Assembly (NCBI RefSeq): GCF_900091705.1
Contig: NZ_LT594785.1
Coordinates: forward strand, 373,640-437,639
DNA length: 64,000 bases
Reading direction: 5' to 3'
Origin: Clostridium mediterraneense
Lineage (GTDB): Bacteria > Bacillota > Clostridia > Clostridiales > Clostridiaceae
Shown: positions 1 through 8,554 of the stretch, in pieces
How positions within the stretch are numbered: position 1 is the first letter of the stretch
Layout of the letters: the number at the start of each line of letters is the position of its first letter
Position numbers and translations under genes: made by a program
Notes under the pieces: model-generated
Database searches by the model: none
Seen by the model: the letters and a program-made list of their open reading frames with translations, nothing else
Told to the model about the DNA's origin: nothing

Positions 1-1150
1 TACAGCTGCAAGTATTTCTATAAAACTTGGAGCTCAAAAAAGAGGAGTTGCAGAAAAGTTACTTGGAAATGCTGTTACACTTACTATAATAATTAGTGCT
101 ATAGTTACAGTTTTAGGTCTAGCTTTTTCAGGTAAGATATTATCTATGCTTGGAACAAGTGAATTAACTTTAAAATATGCTATACAATTTATAAATATAT
201 TATTAGCAGGAACAATATTTAATGTTGCAGGGTTTGCTTTAAATCAAACTATAAGATCTGATGGAAATCCTAAAATAGCTATGGTTACTATGCTTATAGG
301 AGCTATAACTAATATAGTATTAGATCCTATATTTATTTTTGTATTTGATCTTGGAATAGCAGGTGCTGCTTATGCAACAGTAATATCACAAGCAGTTTCA
401 ACCATATTTATTATTCATTATTTTACAAAGGGTAAATCTAATTTAAAAATAAAAAAAGAAAACTTAAAGCTTGAGAGACCTTTAGTTTTAAAAATATTTG
501 CTATCGGTATGGCACCTTGTGCTATGCAAATTGCAGCTAGTTTAGTTCAAGTTGTATCTAATTCAGCTTTAATTAAAAATGGTGGAGATGATGCTGTTGC
601 AGCAATGGCTATAATATCATCTATTTCAATGATATTTTTAATGCCTATTTTTGGATTGAATCAAGGGTCTCAGCCGATAGTAGGATTTAATTATGGTGCA
701 AAAAAATATATAAGAGTTAAACAAGCACTTTTATATCCTATAATAGTTGCAACTATTATATGTTCTATTGGAGCTGTATTAATTCAGGTTTTTCCAGAGT
801 ATGCAATAAAATTATTTAATGATGATCCAAGTCTTATTAAAACAGGTAGTATAGGAATAAGAATTTTCCTTTCAATGTTACCTATAATAGGATTCCAAAT
901 AATAAGTTCAAACTACTTCCAAGCTGTTGGTAAAGCTAAAGTCGCTATGTTTTTAAGTTTACTTAGACAAGTTATACTTTTAATACCATTACTTATTATC
1001 TTACCAAACTTCTGGGGACTTACAGGTGTTTGGCTTGCTGGAGCTATTGCAGATTTAGTTTCATCAATAGTTACAGGTGCATTTATAGTTAGAGAAATGA
1101 AACTTCTTCATAAACAAGAAGAGGCTGAATTAGTAGCTGATGCTATATAA
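1..1150 (+). CDS. MATE family efflux transporter, 5'-truncated by window edge
   Basis: Multidrug/toxin extrusion permease of the cytoplasmic membrane that would export cationic compounds using a Na+ or H+ gradient. The reading frame is open from base 2, well before the first ATG at 146, so the start lies outside the window; 382 residues are visible. They contain repeated hydrophobic helices and MATE-type stretches such as FALNQTIRSDGNPKIAM and PIFGLNQGSQPIVGFNYG, the latter typical of the second half of MATE proteins. The C-terminus is a short charged tail. A strong terminator follows at once. Family assignment is firm; the substrate is unknown. A second MATE gene lies at 48162-49541. Confidence 0.93.
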   Translation, partial: TAASISIKLGAQKRGVAEKLLGNAVTLTIIISAIVTVLGLAFSGKILSMLGTSELTLKYAIQFINILLAGTIFNVAGFALNQTIRSDGNPKIAMVTMLIGAITNIVLDPIFIFVFDLGIAGAAYATVISQAVSTIFIIHYFTKGKSNLKIKKENLKLERPLVLKIFAIGMAPCAMQIAASLVQVVSNSALIKNGGDDAVAAMAIISSISMIFLMPIFGLNQGSQPIVGFNYGAKKYIRVKQALLYPIIVATIICSIGAVLIQVFPEYAIKLFNDDPSLIKTGSIGIRIFLSMLPIIGFQIISSNYFQAVGKAKVAMFLSLLRQVILLIPLLIILPNFWGLTGVWLAGAIADLVSSIVTGAFIVREMKLLHKQEEAELVADAI

Positions 1151-1154
1151 AATA

Positions 1155-1189
1155 AAAGCTTAGTCTTATTTTAAGGCTAAGCTTTTTTT
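1155..1189 (+). terminator. Rho-independent terminator of the MATE gene
   Basis: Thirteen-base stem (AAAGCTTAGTCTT with AAGGCTAAGCTTT, one G-T pair), five-base loop, followed by a T-run. Confidence 0.9.
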
Positions 1190-1433
1190 GTTCTAAATTA
1201 TAAGTAATTAAGAAATAAATGGATAGGTATTTTATTTTTTAATTTACAAATACAATAGGTATTTTATTATTAATAATAAAGGTAAACCTTATTTGAAAAT
1301 TTATATTAATTAATAAATATACAGTTTTTTATATATATAATATTTTTATAGACTTGTAATATAAGTATAGTTACTAATAAACTAAAATTAGAATTAGAAT
1401 AGAATTAGAAAATTAATATAGGAGAAAAAACAA

Positions 1434-1853
1434 ATGAATAATAAGATGTTATTTAAACTGATGTCTACTGTAACTGTAGCAGGAACAATTATAGCTACTA
1501 TTATTATATTACCTACTGTTCAACAAAGAAGTAATAGAATAGTACGTAATGAATTATTATTAACTCATAGAGAACCAAGTACATATAATACTGCCCATGA
1601 AAATAACTTGATTTTATATAGTAATTATCAAGAGGGTGACTTAGATGGAATAAATGTTAAAGGATATGTAAAAGAAGATATGCAATTAATGTCTAATCCA
1701 TTTAAAGGTTCCACTGTAATAGGAAATATAAAAAAAGGTAGTACAATAAATGTATTAGCAAGAATTGCTTTATGGTATAAAGTTGAATATAATGGTAATG
1801 TAGGTTATATTTTTTCAAGAAATACTGAATACAAAAACCCTGTAGATATATAA
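1434..1853 (+). CDS. Small exported SH3b-domain protein
   Basis: 139-residue protein with a positively charged start and one hydrophobic segment (about residues 8-28) acting as signal peptide or membrane anchor. A bacterial SH3 (SH3b/SH3_3) domain follows at about residues 75-135, with the pattern VKGYVKEDMQLMSNP, an IKKGSTINVL turn and a WYKVEYNGNVGYIFS finish. Such domains bind peptidoglycan or protein ligands at the cell surface. No catalytic domain is attached, so it is likely a cell-wall-associated accessory or signalling protein. GGAG at 1421-1424 stands 9 bases before the ATG. About 240 bases of AT-rich DNA precede it, so it is probably monocistronic. Domain call good, role unknown. 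Confidence 0.85.
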   Translation: MNNKMLFKLMSTVTVAGTIIATIIILPTVQQRSNRIVRNELLLTHREPSTYNTAHENNLILYSNYQEGDLDGINVKGYVKEDMQLMSNPFKGSTVIGNIKKGSTINVLARIALWYKVEYNGNVGYIFSRNTEYKNPVDI

Positions 1854-1871
1854 ATCTACAGGGTTTATTTT
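1835..1871 (+). terminator. Terminator overlapping the stop codon of the SH3b gene
   Basis: Perfect 13-base stem AAACCCTGTAGAT (1835-1847) with ATCTACAGGGTTT (1854-1866), then a T-rich run. The TAA stop codon (1851-1853) sits in the loop. Confidence 0.9.
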
Positions 1872-1890
1872 TGCTAAGACACTTATAATT

Positions 1891-2076
1891 TTAAAGAATA
1901 CCTTCTTGTTTTAGTACTTCTTCTAGTTCGTGAACTTTTTCTGTTAAAGATACAAACTTATTTTTTAGGTCATCTTTTGAAAGACTTCCACTTTGTAAAC
2001 TTTCCTCTAAAGATTCTATTGTTTTTAAAGCTGCATCAATATCCTCTTGGGCTAATTTTAAGTTGTTTTCGTTCAT
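1891..2076 (-). CDS. Small coiled-coil protein, unknown function
   Basis: 61-residue acidic protein, almost entirely predicted helix with heptad-like Leu/Ile spacing (IDAALKTIESLEESLQ and KFVSLTEKVHELEEVLKQ). It has no signal peptide and no cysteine. AAAGGAG precedes the ATG at normal distance, which supports a real gene despite the small size. It stands alone between two plus-strand genes. I do not recognise the family; a small oligomerising cytoplasmic protein is as far as the sequence goes. Confidence 0.7.
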   Translation of the reverse strand: MNENNLKLAQEDIDAALKTIESLEESLQSGSLSKDDLKNKFVSLTEKVHELEEVLKQEGIL

Positions 2077-2116
2077 AATTAAATCTCCTTTATGCTTAAT
2101 TAGCTTACAATATAAA

Positions 2117-2147
2117 ATTTATGTTAAGCAAAGTCTTTAACATAAAT
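2117..2147. repeat. Inverted repeat in the divergent region before spmA
   Basis: Perfect 11-base arms ATTTATGTTAA (2117-2127) and TTAACATAAAT (2137-2147), 9-base spacer. There is no T-run, so an operator is more likely than a terminator. It sits between the minus-strand coiled-coil gene and spmA. Confidence 0.45.
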
Positions 2148-2271
2148 ATTTTGATATAAGACATTCTAGAGAAACTAGAAGGACTAAATCTATAATTTTA
2201 TGTTATCACTACTAATTTTTTTATGCAAGGCATATATTATACAGAAATTAATAAGTGTTAAGGAGAGAATT

Positions 2272-2847
2272 ATGATTAATTACATATGGTTTGGAATTAT
2301 AGCACTTGGAGTAATTGTCGGACTTATTACAGGACAAGGAGAAGCAATATCTGCAGGAATAATAAACTCAGCAGAAGGGACTACAAAATTTATTATTTCA
2401 TTAGTTGGTATAATGTGTTTTTGGTGTGGAGTTATGAAGATAGCAGAAAAAAGTGGGCTTACAGGAAAGCTAGCCAATATATTAAAACCTATCTTAAAAA
2501 AATTATTTAAAGAAGCTTCAAAGAGTGAAGAAGCAATGGGAGCTATAGTTATGAATCTAACAGCTAATATGTTTGGATTAGCTAATGCAGCAACTCCTTT
2601 TGGACTTAAAGCTATGCAGGAACTTGATAAACTTAATAGAGAAAAAGGTAAGGCTACTAATGATATGGCTCTATTTTTAGTTATGAATGCAGCTTGTATT
2701 CAATTTATGCCATCAACTGTTATATCTATAAGGGCAGCAGCAGGTTCACAATCACCAGCTTCTATAGTACTTCCAGCTATTCTTGCAACAGCAGTAGCTG
2801 CTATAAGTGGGATAATTATATGTAAATTATTGCAGAGATATTTTTAG
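2272..2847 (+). CDS. spmA: Spore maturation protein A
   Basis: 191-residue integral membrane protein of the nucleoside-recognition (Gate) domain family. The opening MINYIWFGIIALGVIVG is followed by helix pairs containing IMCFWCGVMKIAEKSG and a conserved NLTANMFGLANAATPFG motif, characteristic of SpmA. In Bacillus, SpmA and SpmB are needed for core dehydration and heat resistance of the spore; the transported molecule is not known. I chose ATG 2272 because AAGGAGAG lies just before it. An upstream ATG at 2200 in the same frame has no good ribosome binding site and would add 24 atypical residues. spmB follows 11 bases downstream, forming a two-gene operon. Confidence 0.93.
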   Translation: MINYIWFGIIALGVIVGLITGQGEAISAGIINSAEGTTKFIISLVGIMCFWCGVMKIAEKSGLTGKLANILKPILKKLFKEASKSEEAMGAIVMNLTANMFGLANAATPFGLKAMQELDKLNREKGKATNDMALFLVMNAACIQFMPSTVISIRAAAGSQSPASIVLPAILATAVAAISGIIICKLLQRYF

Positions 2848-2858
2848 GGGGATAATAT

Positions 2859-3377
2859 ATGAAGTATTTAGCTAATTCTTTAATACCAATAATATTAGTT
2901 GTTATTGTTATATATGGGATGTTTAAAGGTGGAAAAGTTTATGAATGGTTTTTAGAGGGAGCAAAAGAGGGGCTTGGCATTTGTATGAAGATATTCCCCG
3001 CACTTTTAGCTATGATAGTTGCAGTAAGAATATTTAAAGAAGCAAATTTATTAGAATATATGAATAATTTTCTTGAGCCAGTAGTTTCATTAATTGGTTT
3101 ACCAACAGATCTTATATCTCTTGTTCTTATAAAGCCATTATCAGGTAGCGGAGCACTTGGAATATTTACAGATATATTAAATACAGTTGGACCTGATACT
3201 AGAACTGGACTTATAGCATCTGTACTTATGGGAACTACAGAAACTATATTTTATACAGTAACTATATATTTTGGAGCAGTAGGAGTTAAAAAAATAAGAC
3301 ATACAATGTGGGCAGCAGTTATGGCTGATATAGTAGCACTTATAATGGCTATTACTATGGTTGATATATTTTTTTAG
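2859..3377 (+). CDS. spmB: Spore maturation protein B
   Basis: 172-residue membrane protein, partner of SpmA, with the same Gate-type fold. Diagnostic stretches are EGAKEGLGICMKIFPALLAM near the N-terminus and IKPLSGSGALGIFTDIL, then MGTTETIFYTVTIYFGAVG. Normal SpmB length. The ribosome binding site AGGGGG is 8 bases before ATG, and the gene begins 11 bases after spmA, so the two are co-translated. A strong hairpin terminator closes the operon. The pair shows that the host makes endospores. Confidence 0.93.
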   Translation: MKYLANSLIPIILVVIVIYGMFKGGKVYEWFLEGAKEGLGICMKIFPALLAMIVAVRIFKEANLLEYMNNFLEPVVSLIGLPTDLISLVLIKPLSGSGALGIFTDILNTVGPDTRTGLIASVLMGTTETIFYTVTIYFGAVGVKKIRHTMWAAVMADIVALIMAITMVDIFF

Positions 3378-3389
3378 TTTAAAATAATT

Positions 3390-3424
3390 AAGGAGTTATC
3401 TAATTTTTAGATAACTCCTTTTGC
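3390..3424 (+). terminator. Terminator of spmAB
   Basis: Perfect 13-base stem (3390-3402 with 3408-3420), loop ATTTT, then TT. Confidence 0.88.
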
Positions 3425-3482
3425 ATAAATAAAAGGGATTATTTTATTGTGTGAAGCCATAGGCTCCTATTCTAGGAAAAGA

Positions 3483-3644
3483 CTAATTAGTCAAGTCTTC
3501 TATTGCTTGGTTAAAACTATTTATGAATATTAAAGTTATGTCTTGATATATGTCTGTTCCGTATTCAGTAATTAATTTTTGAGGATAATATGCATTTTTA
3601 GAACAAATGGGATGTTGTCCTATTTGAATGAGGGAAGTAGCATA
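3483..3644 (-). pseudogene. Decayed coding remnant (C-terminal fragment), unknown family
   Basis: On the minus strand an open frame of 54 codons without a start codon reads like real protein. It includes IGQHPICSKNAYYPQKLI, then TEYGTDIYQDITLIFINSF, and ends NQAIEDLTN-stop at 3483-3485. Amino acid choice and the lack of runs are unlike random AT-rich DNA. A stop at 3645-3647 interrupts it upstream, and short protein-like stretches in other frames (ENFMLYTKDENL near 3690-3730) suggest frameshifts in one old gene. I do not recognise the family. It could instead be chance, because the frame is short. Confidence 0.4.
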
Positions 3645-3669
3645 TTATTTTAAAGATTACTGAATATGG
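3559..3669. repeat. Long imperfect inverted repeat with nested hairpin
   Basis: Outer arms at 3559-3593 and 3640-3669 pair over GCATATTAT (9/9) and ATTACTGAATAYGG (13/14) with an unequal middle. Inside, AAATGGGA (3605-3612) pairs with TCCTATTT (3618-3625). It overlaps the coding remnant. Confidence 0.4.
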
Positions 3670-4146
3670 TTGCTTAGAAGTTTATAAATTCTCATCTTTT
3701 GTATATAACATAAAGTTTTCCTAGCAATATTTTTTTATTTAGAGTTTATTTTATATAAGCTAATATAAATGATATAAGTTAGTTCGGTAAAGTGAGTGAT
3801 CTATTATAATACTATTCACTTATATTAGCCAATATTGGATTAATTCCGTTATTAAATATAGATTTAATAACAAGATAATTGTAGTTTTTTTAGGAAGTTA
3901 AAACAAAGTATAGATTAATACAAATATTTACTTCAAGTATTGAATTTTACAAATATTCTTTAAATACTCTTTTTTATAATTAAATACTCAATCATTCAAA
4001 GTTTAGAAGTATTATAATAATTTAATAAGCTATTTTATAGATTTTAAAGTATGAAAAAGATATAAATTAACAAAAAAAATAATAAAAAAATATATTTTTA
4101 ATTTTTAGAAAATTTATATGAAAAGTTTATTTAAAAGTAAATAAAT
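3670..4146. other. AT-rich non-coding stretch upstream of adhE
   Basis: No supported gene. A 24-codon open stretch on the minus strand at about 3805-3885 reads KSIFNNGINPILANISE before its stop. It may be another scrap of the remnant at 3483-3644, but it is too short to claim. The rest is A/T-rich with many stops in all frames. Confidence 0.5.
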
Positions 4147-4164
4147 TTGATAATAAATTAACAA
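4147..4164. promoter_or_regulatory. Candidate Rex (NADH/NAD+ sensor) operator for adhE
   Basis: TTGATAA-TAAA-TTAACAA is an 18-base match, one mismatch from the Rex consensus TTGTTAA-N4-TTAACAA. It lies about 80 bases upstream of the adhE -35 box. In clostridia adhE is an established Rex target. The assignment is by motif only. Confidence 0.65.
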
Positions 4165-4243
4165 AAGAAAACGATTATAATACTAATATAAGCCTATAAA
4201 GAATAGATATAGATAAGAATAAAAAAAAATCGACAAAAAACTA

Positions 4244-4273
4244 TTGACCAAATAAAAAAATGTATGTTAAAAT
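4244..4273 (+). promoter_or_regulatory. Candidate sigma-A promoter of adhE
   Basis: TTGACC (4244-4249), 18-base spacer, TAAAAT (4268-4273). It would give a leader of roughly 145 bases before the adhE start. Confidence 0.6.
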
Positions 4274-4381
4274 ATTATCAAATGTTAGGGAAAATAAACC
4301 ATAACTAGAAAATTAGTGGGAATAAAATAATTAAAAATGTGTTTTTCAAGTATGGTAAAAATAAACTGTGAAAGGATTGGT

Positions 4382-4409
4382 CGTAATTATTTACACATTT
4401 ATAATTACG
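4382..4409 (+). promoter_or_regulatory. Leader hairpin just upstream of the adhE ribosome binding site
   Basis: Perfect 9-base stem CGTAATTAT (4382-4390) with ATAATTACG (4401-4409), 10-base loop. It ends five bases before AAGGTGG at 4414-4420. No T-run follows, so it is not a terminator. It may set mRNA stability or translation. Confidence 0.5.
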
Positions 4410-4425
4410 GTTTAAGGTGGTATTT

Positions 4426-7023
4426 ATGAAAGTTACTAATGTAGAAGAACTAAGATTAAGACTAGAGCAAATTAGGGAAGCTCAAAAAATATATGCTAAG
4501 TTTAGTCAAGAAAAGGTAGATGAAATTTTTAGAGCAGCAGCTATGGCAGCTAATAATGCTAGAATTTCACTTGCTAAACAAGCAGTTGAAGAATCAGGAA
4601 TGGGAATTGTTGAAGATAAGGTTGTTAAGAACCACTTTGCTTCAGAATATATATATAACAAATATAAAGATGAGAAAACTTGTGGAGTGATTGAAAGAGA
4701 TGAATCATTCGGAATAACAAAAGTTGCTGAGCCAATAGGAGTAGTTGCTGCAGTAATTCCAACAACTAACCCAACATCAACAGCAATATTTAAGGCTTTA
4801 ATAGCATTAAAAACAAGAAATGCTGTACTTTTCTCACCTCACCCAAGAGCTAAGAATGCTACAATAGCAGCAGCTAAAGTTGTTTTAGATGCAGCAGTTA
4901 AGGCTGGAGCTCCAGAAGGAATTATTGGATGGATTGATGAAGGATCATTAGAAATGACACAAGTGCTAATGGCAGAAGCAGATATTACACTTGCAACAGG
5001 CGGGCCAGGAATGGTTAAATCAGCTTATTCATCAGGTAAACCAGCTATCGGGGTTGGAGCAGGTAATACACCAGCTATAATTGATGAAACAGCTCATATA
5101 AAAATGGCAGTAAGTTCAATCTTACTTTCAAAAACATTTGATAATGGAGTTATTTGTGCTTCAGAGCAAACAGTTTTAGTTGTAGATTCAATCTATGATG
5201 AAGTTAAAAAAGAGTTTGCTGATAGAGGAGCTTACTTCTTAAAAGGAAAAGAAGTGGACAAGGTCAGAAAGACAATATTAATAAATGGAGCATTAAATGC
5301 TAATATAGTTGGTCAATCAGCATATAAAATAGCTGAAATGGCTGGAGTTAAAGTTCCAGAAGATGCTAAGGTATTAATAGGTGAAGTTGAATCAGTAGAA
5401 TTAGAAGAAGAATTCTCACATGAAAAATTATCACCAGTACTTGGTATGTATAGAGTTAAAGATTTCGATGAAGCTCTAGTAAAAGCTGAAAGATTAGTTG
5501 AACTTGGTGGATTTGGACATACATCAGTTTTATATACAGATACAAACATTTCAAAGGATAGAGCTGAAAAGTTTGGAGCTACTATGAAAACAGGTAGAAC
5601 AATAATAAACATGCCATCAACACAAGGTGCTATAGGAGATTTATATAACTTTAAGCTAGCTCCATCATTAACACTTGGTTGCGGATCATGGGGTGGAAAC
5701 TCTGTTTCAGAAAACGTTGGTCCAAAGCATCTTATAAATGTTAAGAGTGTTGCTGAGAGGAGAGAAAATATGCTTTGGTATAGAATTCCAGAAAAAGTTT
5801 ACTTTAAATCAGGTTCATTAGGAGTTGCTTTAAGAGAGCTTAAAGATTTAAAGAAAAAGAAAGTATTTATCGTAACAGATAGAGTTCTTGCAGATTTAGG
5901 ATATGTAGATAAGATAACAAAAGTATTAGAAGAAATAGATGTAGATTTCAGAGTATTTAGTGATGTTACACCAGATCCAACACTTGCTGTTGCTAAAAAA
6001 GGTGCAGAAGCTATGTTAAGTTATAATCCAGATACAATTATTGCTCTTGGTGGAGGTTCACCAATGGATGCAGCTAAAATTATGTGGGTATTATATGAAC
6101 ATCCAGAAGTTAACTTTGATGATTTAGCTATGAGATTTATGGATATTAGAAAGAGAGTTTATAAATTCCCAACAATGGGTGAAAAGGCTATGATGATTTC
6201 AATACCAACATCAGCTGGTACTGGTTCAGAAGTTACACCATTCGCTGTTATTACTGATGAAAAGACAGGAGTTAAATATCCATTAGCAGATTATGAGTTA
6301 ACTCCAGATATGGCTATAGTAGATGCTGAGCTTATGATGAATATGCCTAAGGGATTAACATCAGCATCAGGTATAGATGCTTTAACTCATGCAATAGAAG
6401 CTTATGTTTCAGTTCTTGCATCAGAATTTACAAATGGTCAAGCTTTAGAAGCTATTAGATTAATATTCAAATACTTACCAGATGCTTATAACAATGGTAG
6501 AGTTGATGTTAAGGCTAGAGAAAAAATGGCTCATGCTTCAACAATGGCTGGTATGGCATTTGCAAATGCTTTCCTTGGAGTTTGTCACTCAATGGCACAT
6601 AAACTTGGAGCAGAACATCATATAGCTCACGGAGTAGCTAATGCAGTATTAATCAACCATACAATTAAGTTTAATGCTGTTGATAATCCAAGAAAGCAAG
6701 CTGCTTTCCCTCAATATAAATATCCAAATGCTAAGTGGAGATATGCTAAGATTGCAGACTACTTAAATCTTGGTGGAAATACTGAGGATGAAAAGGTTGA
6801 TAACTTAATTAAGGCTATTGAAGAATTAAAGGCTAAAGTTGGAATTCCAGCAAGCATAGCTGAATGTGGAGTAAGTAAACAAGCATTCTATGCTTCACTT
6901 GATAAAATGAGTGAAGAAGCATTTGATGACCAATGTACAGGAGCTAACCCAAGATATCCATTAATAAGTGAAATCAAGCAAATGTATATTAATGCTTATG
7001 AAGGAAATGTTGAAAGAGTTTAA
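4426..7023 (+). CDS. adhE: Bifunctional acetaldehyde-CoA/alcohol dehydrogenase
   Basis: 865-residue fusion enzyme that reduces acetyl-CoA to acetaldehyde and then to ethanol with two NADH, re-oxidising NADH in fermentation. The N-terminal CoA-acylating aldehyde dehydrogenase domain covers about residues 1-440, with the catalytic Cys at about 244 in NGVICASEQT. The C-terminal iron-dependent alcohol dehydrogenase domain covers about 450-860, with GGGSPMDAAK at about 542 and the metal-binding HSMAHKLGAEHHIAHG near 720. Length matches E. coli AdhE; such enzymes form filaments (spirosomes). ATG 4426 is preferred over the in-frame GTG 4417, which lies inside the ribosome binding site AAGGTGG. Monocistronic, with a long upstream control region bearing a Rex-like site. 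Confidence 0.97.
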   Translation: MKVTNVEELRLRLEQIREAQKIYAKFSQEKVDEIFRAAAMAANNARISLAKQAVEESGMGIVEDKVVKNHFASEYIYNKYKDEKTCGVIERDESFGITKVAEPIGVVAAVIPTTNPTSTAIFKALIALKTRNAVLFSPHPRAKNATIAAAKVVLDAAVKAGAPEGIIGWIDEGSLEMTQVLMAEADITLATGGPGMVKSAYSSGKPAIGVGAGNTPAIIDETAHIKMAVSSILLSKTFDNGVICASEQTVLVVDSIYDEVKKEFADRGAYFLKGKEVDKVRKTILINGALNANIVGQSAYKIAEMAGVKVPEDAKVLIGEVESVELEEEFSHEKLSPVLGMYRVKDFDEALVKAERLVELGGFGHTSVLYTDTNISKDRAEKFGATMKTGRTIINMPSTQGAIGDLYNFKLAPSLTLGCGSWGGNSVSENVGPKHLINVKSVAERRENMLWYRIPEKVYFKSGSLGVALRELKDLKKKKVFIVTDRVLADLGYVDKITKVLEEIDVDFRVFSDVTPDPTLAVAKKGAEAMLSYNPDTIIALGGGSPMDAAKIMWVLYEHPEVNFDDLAMRFMDIRKRVYKFPTMGEKAMMISIPTSAGTGSEVTPFAVITDEKTGVKYPLADYELTPDMAIVDAELMMNMPKGLTSASGIDALTHAIEAYVSVLASEFTNGQALEAIRLIFKYLPDAYNNGRVDVKAREKMAHASTMAGMAFANAFLGVCHSMAHKLGAEHHIAHGVANAVLINHTIKFNAVDNPRKQAAFPQYKYPNAKWRYAKIADYLNLGGNTEDEKVDNLIKAIEELKAKVGIPASIAECGVSKQAFYASLDKMSEEAFDDQCTGANPRYPLISEIKQMYINAYEGNVERV

Positions 7024-7065
7024 TAAAGAAATATCACCATCCTTTCGATGATATTAAATATAAAG

Positions 7066-7095
7066 GAGCTGTCTATGTTTAGACAGCTCTTTTTT
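7066..7095 (+). terminator. Terminator of adhE
   Basis: Ten-base perfect stem GAGCTGTCTA (7066-7075) and TAGACAGCTC (7080-7089), then six T. Confidence 0.92.
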
Positions 7096-7147
7096 AATTT
7101 AAAGATAAAATTAACTGTTCAAAAGATATAATTTTTTCTAGATATGA

Positions 7148-7190
7148 TATAATTTTATTAATGCTACATTGGGGAAATAAGCATTAATAA
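7148..7190 (+). promoter_or_regulatory. Extended -10 promoter and 5' leader hairpin of the aminopeptidase gene
   Basis: TGATATAAT forms an extended -10 (TATAAT 7148-7153); no good -35 is seen. The expected transcript begins near a perfect 11-base stem TTATTAATGCT (7155-7165) with AGCATTAATAA (7180-7190), whose loop carries GGGG. It is probably a 5' stabilising or regulatory hairpin. Confidence 0.5.
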
Positions 7191-7212
7191 ACAGCTAAAG
7201 GGGCGTGTATTT

Positions 7213-8460
7213 ATGAAAAATATTACTTTTAAAAATAATAGAGAGAGACTAGTTAATAAAATAGAGGATAATTCAGTAATTATAGCTTTTGCTGGAGAAG
7301 CTAGGTATAAGAGTGCTGATGAGAAGTTTCCTTTTACACCAAATAGAAACTTTTATTATCTAACAGGAATAGATGAAGAACAAGATATTTTACTTATTAA
7401 GAAAATCAATGGTGAAGTATCAGAAACTTTATTTATAAATGAAATAGATGAAGTTATGGCTAAATGGGTAGGAGCAACATTTACTGTTGAAGAAGCTAAT
7501 GAAAAATCAGGAGTTGATGATATAGCTTATCTTGATGGATTCTTATCACAACTTAATATTCTTTTAAAATCAGGGGACATAGAAAATGTATATCTTGATT
7601 TAGAAAGAAGAGGCTTTGATGAAGATCAAAGAACAGGAGCAGCATTTGCAGTTAAATTAAAAGAAAGATATCCAGAAATAGTTATTAAGGATTTCTATAA
7701 TCTTGTTTCAGAACTTAGACTTGTAAAGAATGATGAAGAGATTTCTGAAATGAGAAAGGCTATAGAAATAACTAAAGGCGGTATTGAAGCTTTAATGAAA
7801 AATTCAAAACCTGGAATGATAGAATATGCTCTAGAAGCTCATTTTGATTTTTATTTAAAACAACATGGAGTTAAGGATTTTGCATTTAAGACTATAGCTG
7901 GTTCAGGAAAGAATGCGGCAATTTTACATTACTCAGATAATAATTCAGAAATTCAAGATGGAGATTTAATTCTTTTTGATTTAGGTGCACAAGTTAATTA
8001 TTATAATGCTGATGTTAGTAGAACATTCCCTGCAAACGGTAAGTTCACAGCTAGACAAAAAGAAATATATGAAGCAGTTCTTGATGTAAATGAAAGAATT
8101 ATAGAAATGATGAAGCCAGGAATTACTATGAAAGAAGTTAATGATACAGCTAATGATATGATAGCTAAAAAATGTGTTGAACTTGGTTTAGTAGAAGATG
8201 AAAAAGATTATAAAAAATATTACTTCCACTCAATAGGACATAGTCTTGGATTAGATACTCATGATGTAGGTAAAAGATGGGGAGAACTTAAAGAAGGAAT
8301 GGTTTGGACAGTAGAACCAGGTCTTTATATACCAGAAGAAAATATAGGAATAAGAATAGAAGATGATGTTCTTATTACTAAGGATGGTAATGAAGTTTTA
8401 ACTAAAGATATTATAAAGTCAGTTAAAGATATAGAAGAGTTTATGTCAAATAATAAGTAA
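7213..8460 (+). CDS. pepP: Xaa-Pro aminopeptidase (M24B, aminopeptidase P type)
   Basis: 415-residue cytoplasmic metallopeptidase that removes an N-terminal residue when proline is second. The N-terminal creatinase-like domain (about 1-170, with FTPNRNFYYLTGIDEE) is followed by the pita-bread catalytic domain. The five metal ligands are visible: Asp in ILFDLGAQ, Asp in ADVSRTFP, His in HSIGHSLGLDTHD, Glu in TVEPGLYIP and Glu in IRIEDD. Length fits aminopeptidase P rather than the shorter PepQ. Start ATG 7213 follows AAAGGGG. A shorter M24 relative (PepQ-like) lies at 59567-60643, so the two probably divide proline-peptide turnover. Confidence 0.93.
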   Translation: MKNITFKNNRERLVNKIEDNSVIIAFAGEARYKSADEKFPFTPNRNFYYLTGIDEEQDILLIKKINGEVSETLFINEIDEVMAKWVGATFTVEEANEKSGVDDIAYLDGFLSQLNILLKSGDIENVYLDLERRGFDEDQRTGAAFAVKLKERYPEIVIKDFYNLVSELRLVKNDEEISEMRKAIEITKGGIEALMKNSKPGMIEYALEAHFDFYLKQHGVKDFAFKTIAGSGKNAAILHYSDNNSEIQDGDLILFDLGAQVNYYNADVSRTFPANGKFTARQKEIYEAVLDVNERIIEMMKPGITMKEVNDTANDMIAKKCVELGLVEDEKDYKKYYFHSIGHSLGLDTHDVGKRWGELKEGMVWTVEPGLYIPEENIGIRIEDDVLITKDGNEVLTKDIIKSVKDIEEFMSNNK

Positions 8461-8498
8461 AAATATATGAACAAGTTATAAATTATATAGAAAGTATA

Positions 8499-8527
8499 TT
8501 GCATATTTCTTACAGTTAATGTATAAA
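8499..8527 (+). promoter_or_regulatory. Promoter of the lysine riboswitch transcript
   Basis: TTGCAT (8499-8504), 17-base spacer, TATAAA (8522-8527), about 30 bases before the riboswitch core. Confidence 0.6.
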
Positions 8528-8554
8528 TATAGATATAAAATAAGTGAATATTTT

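Noticed and set aside
2200-2271. Longer start for spmA
   Set aside because: No ribosome binding site at 2200, and the conserved SpmA N-terminus begins at ATG 2272 behind AAGGAGAG.
5313-5612. Open frame of 99 codons antisense to adhE
   Set aside because: Lies entirely inside a strongly conserved gene on the other strand and has no start signals.
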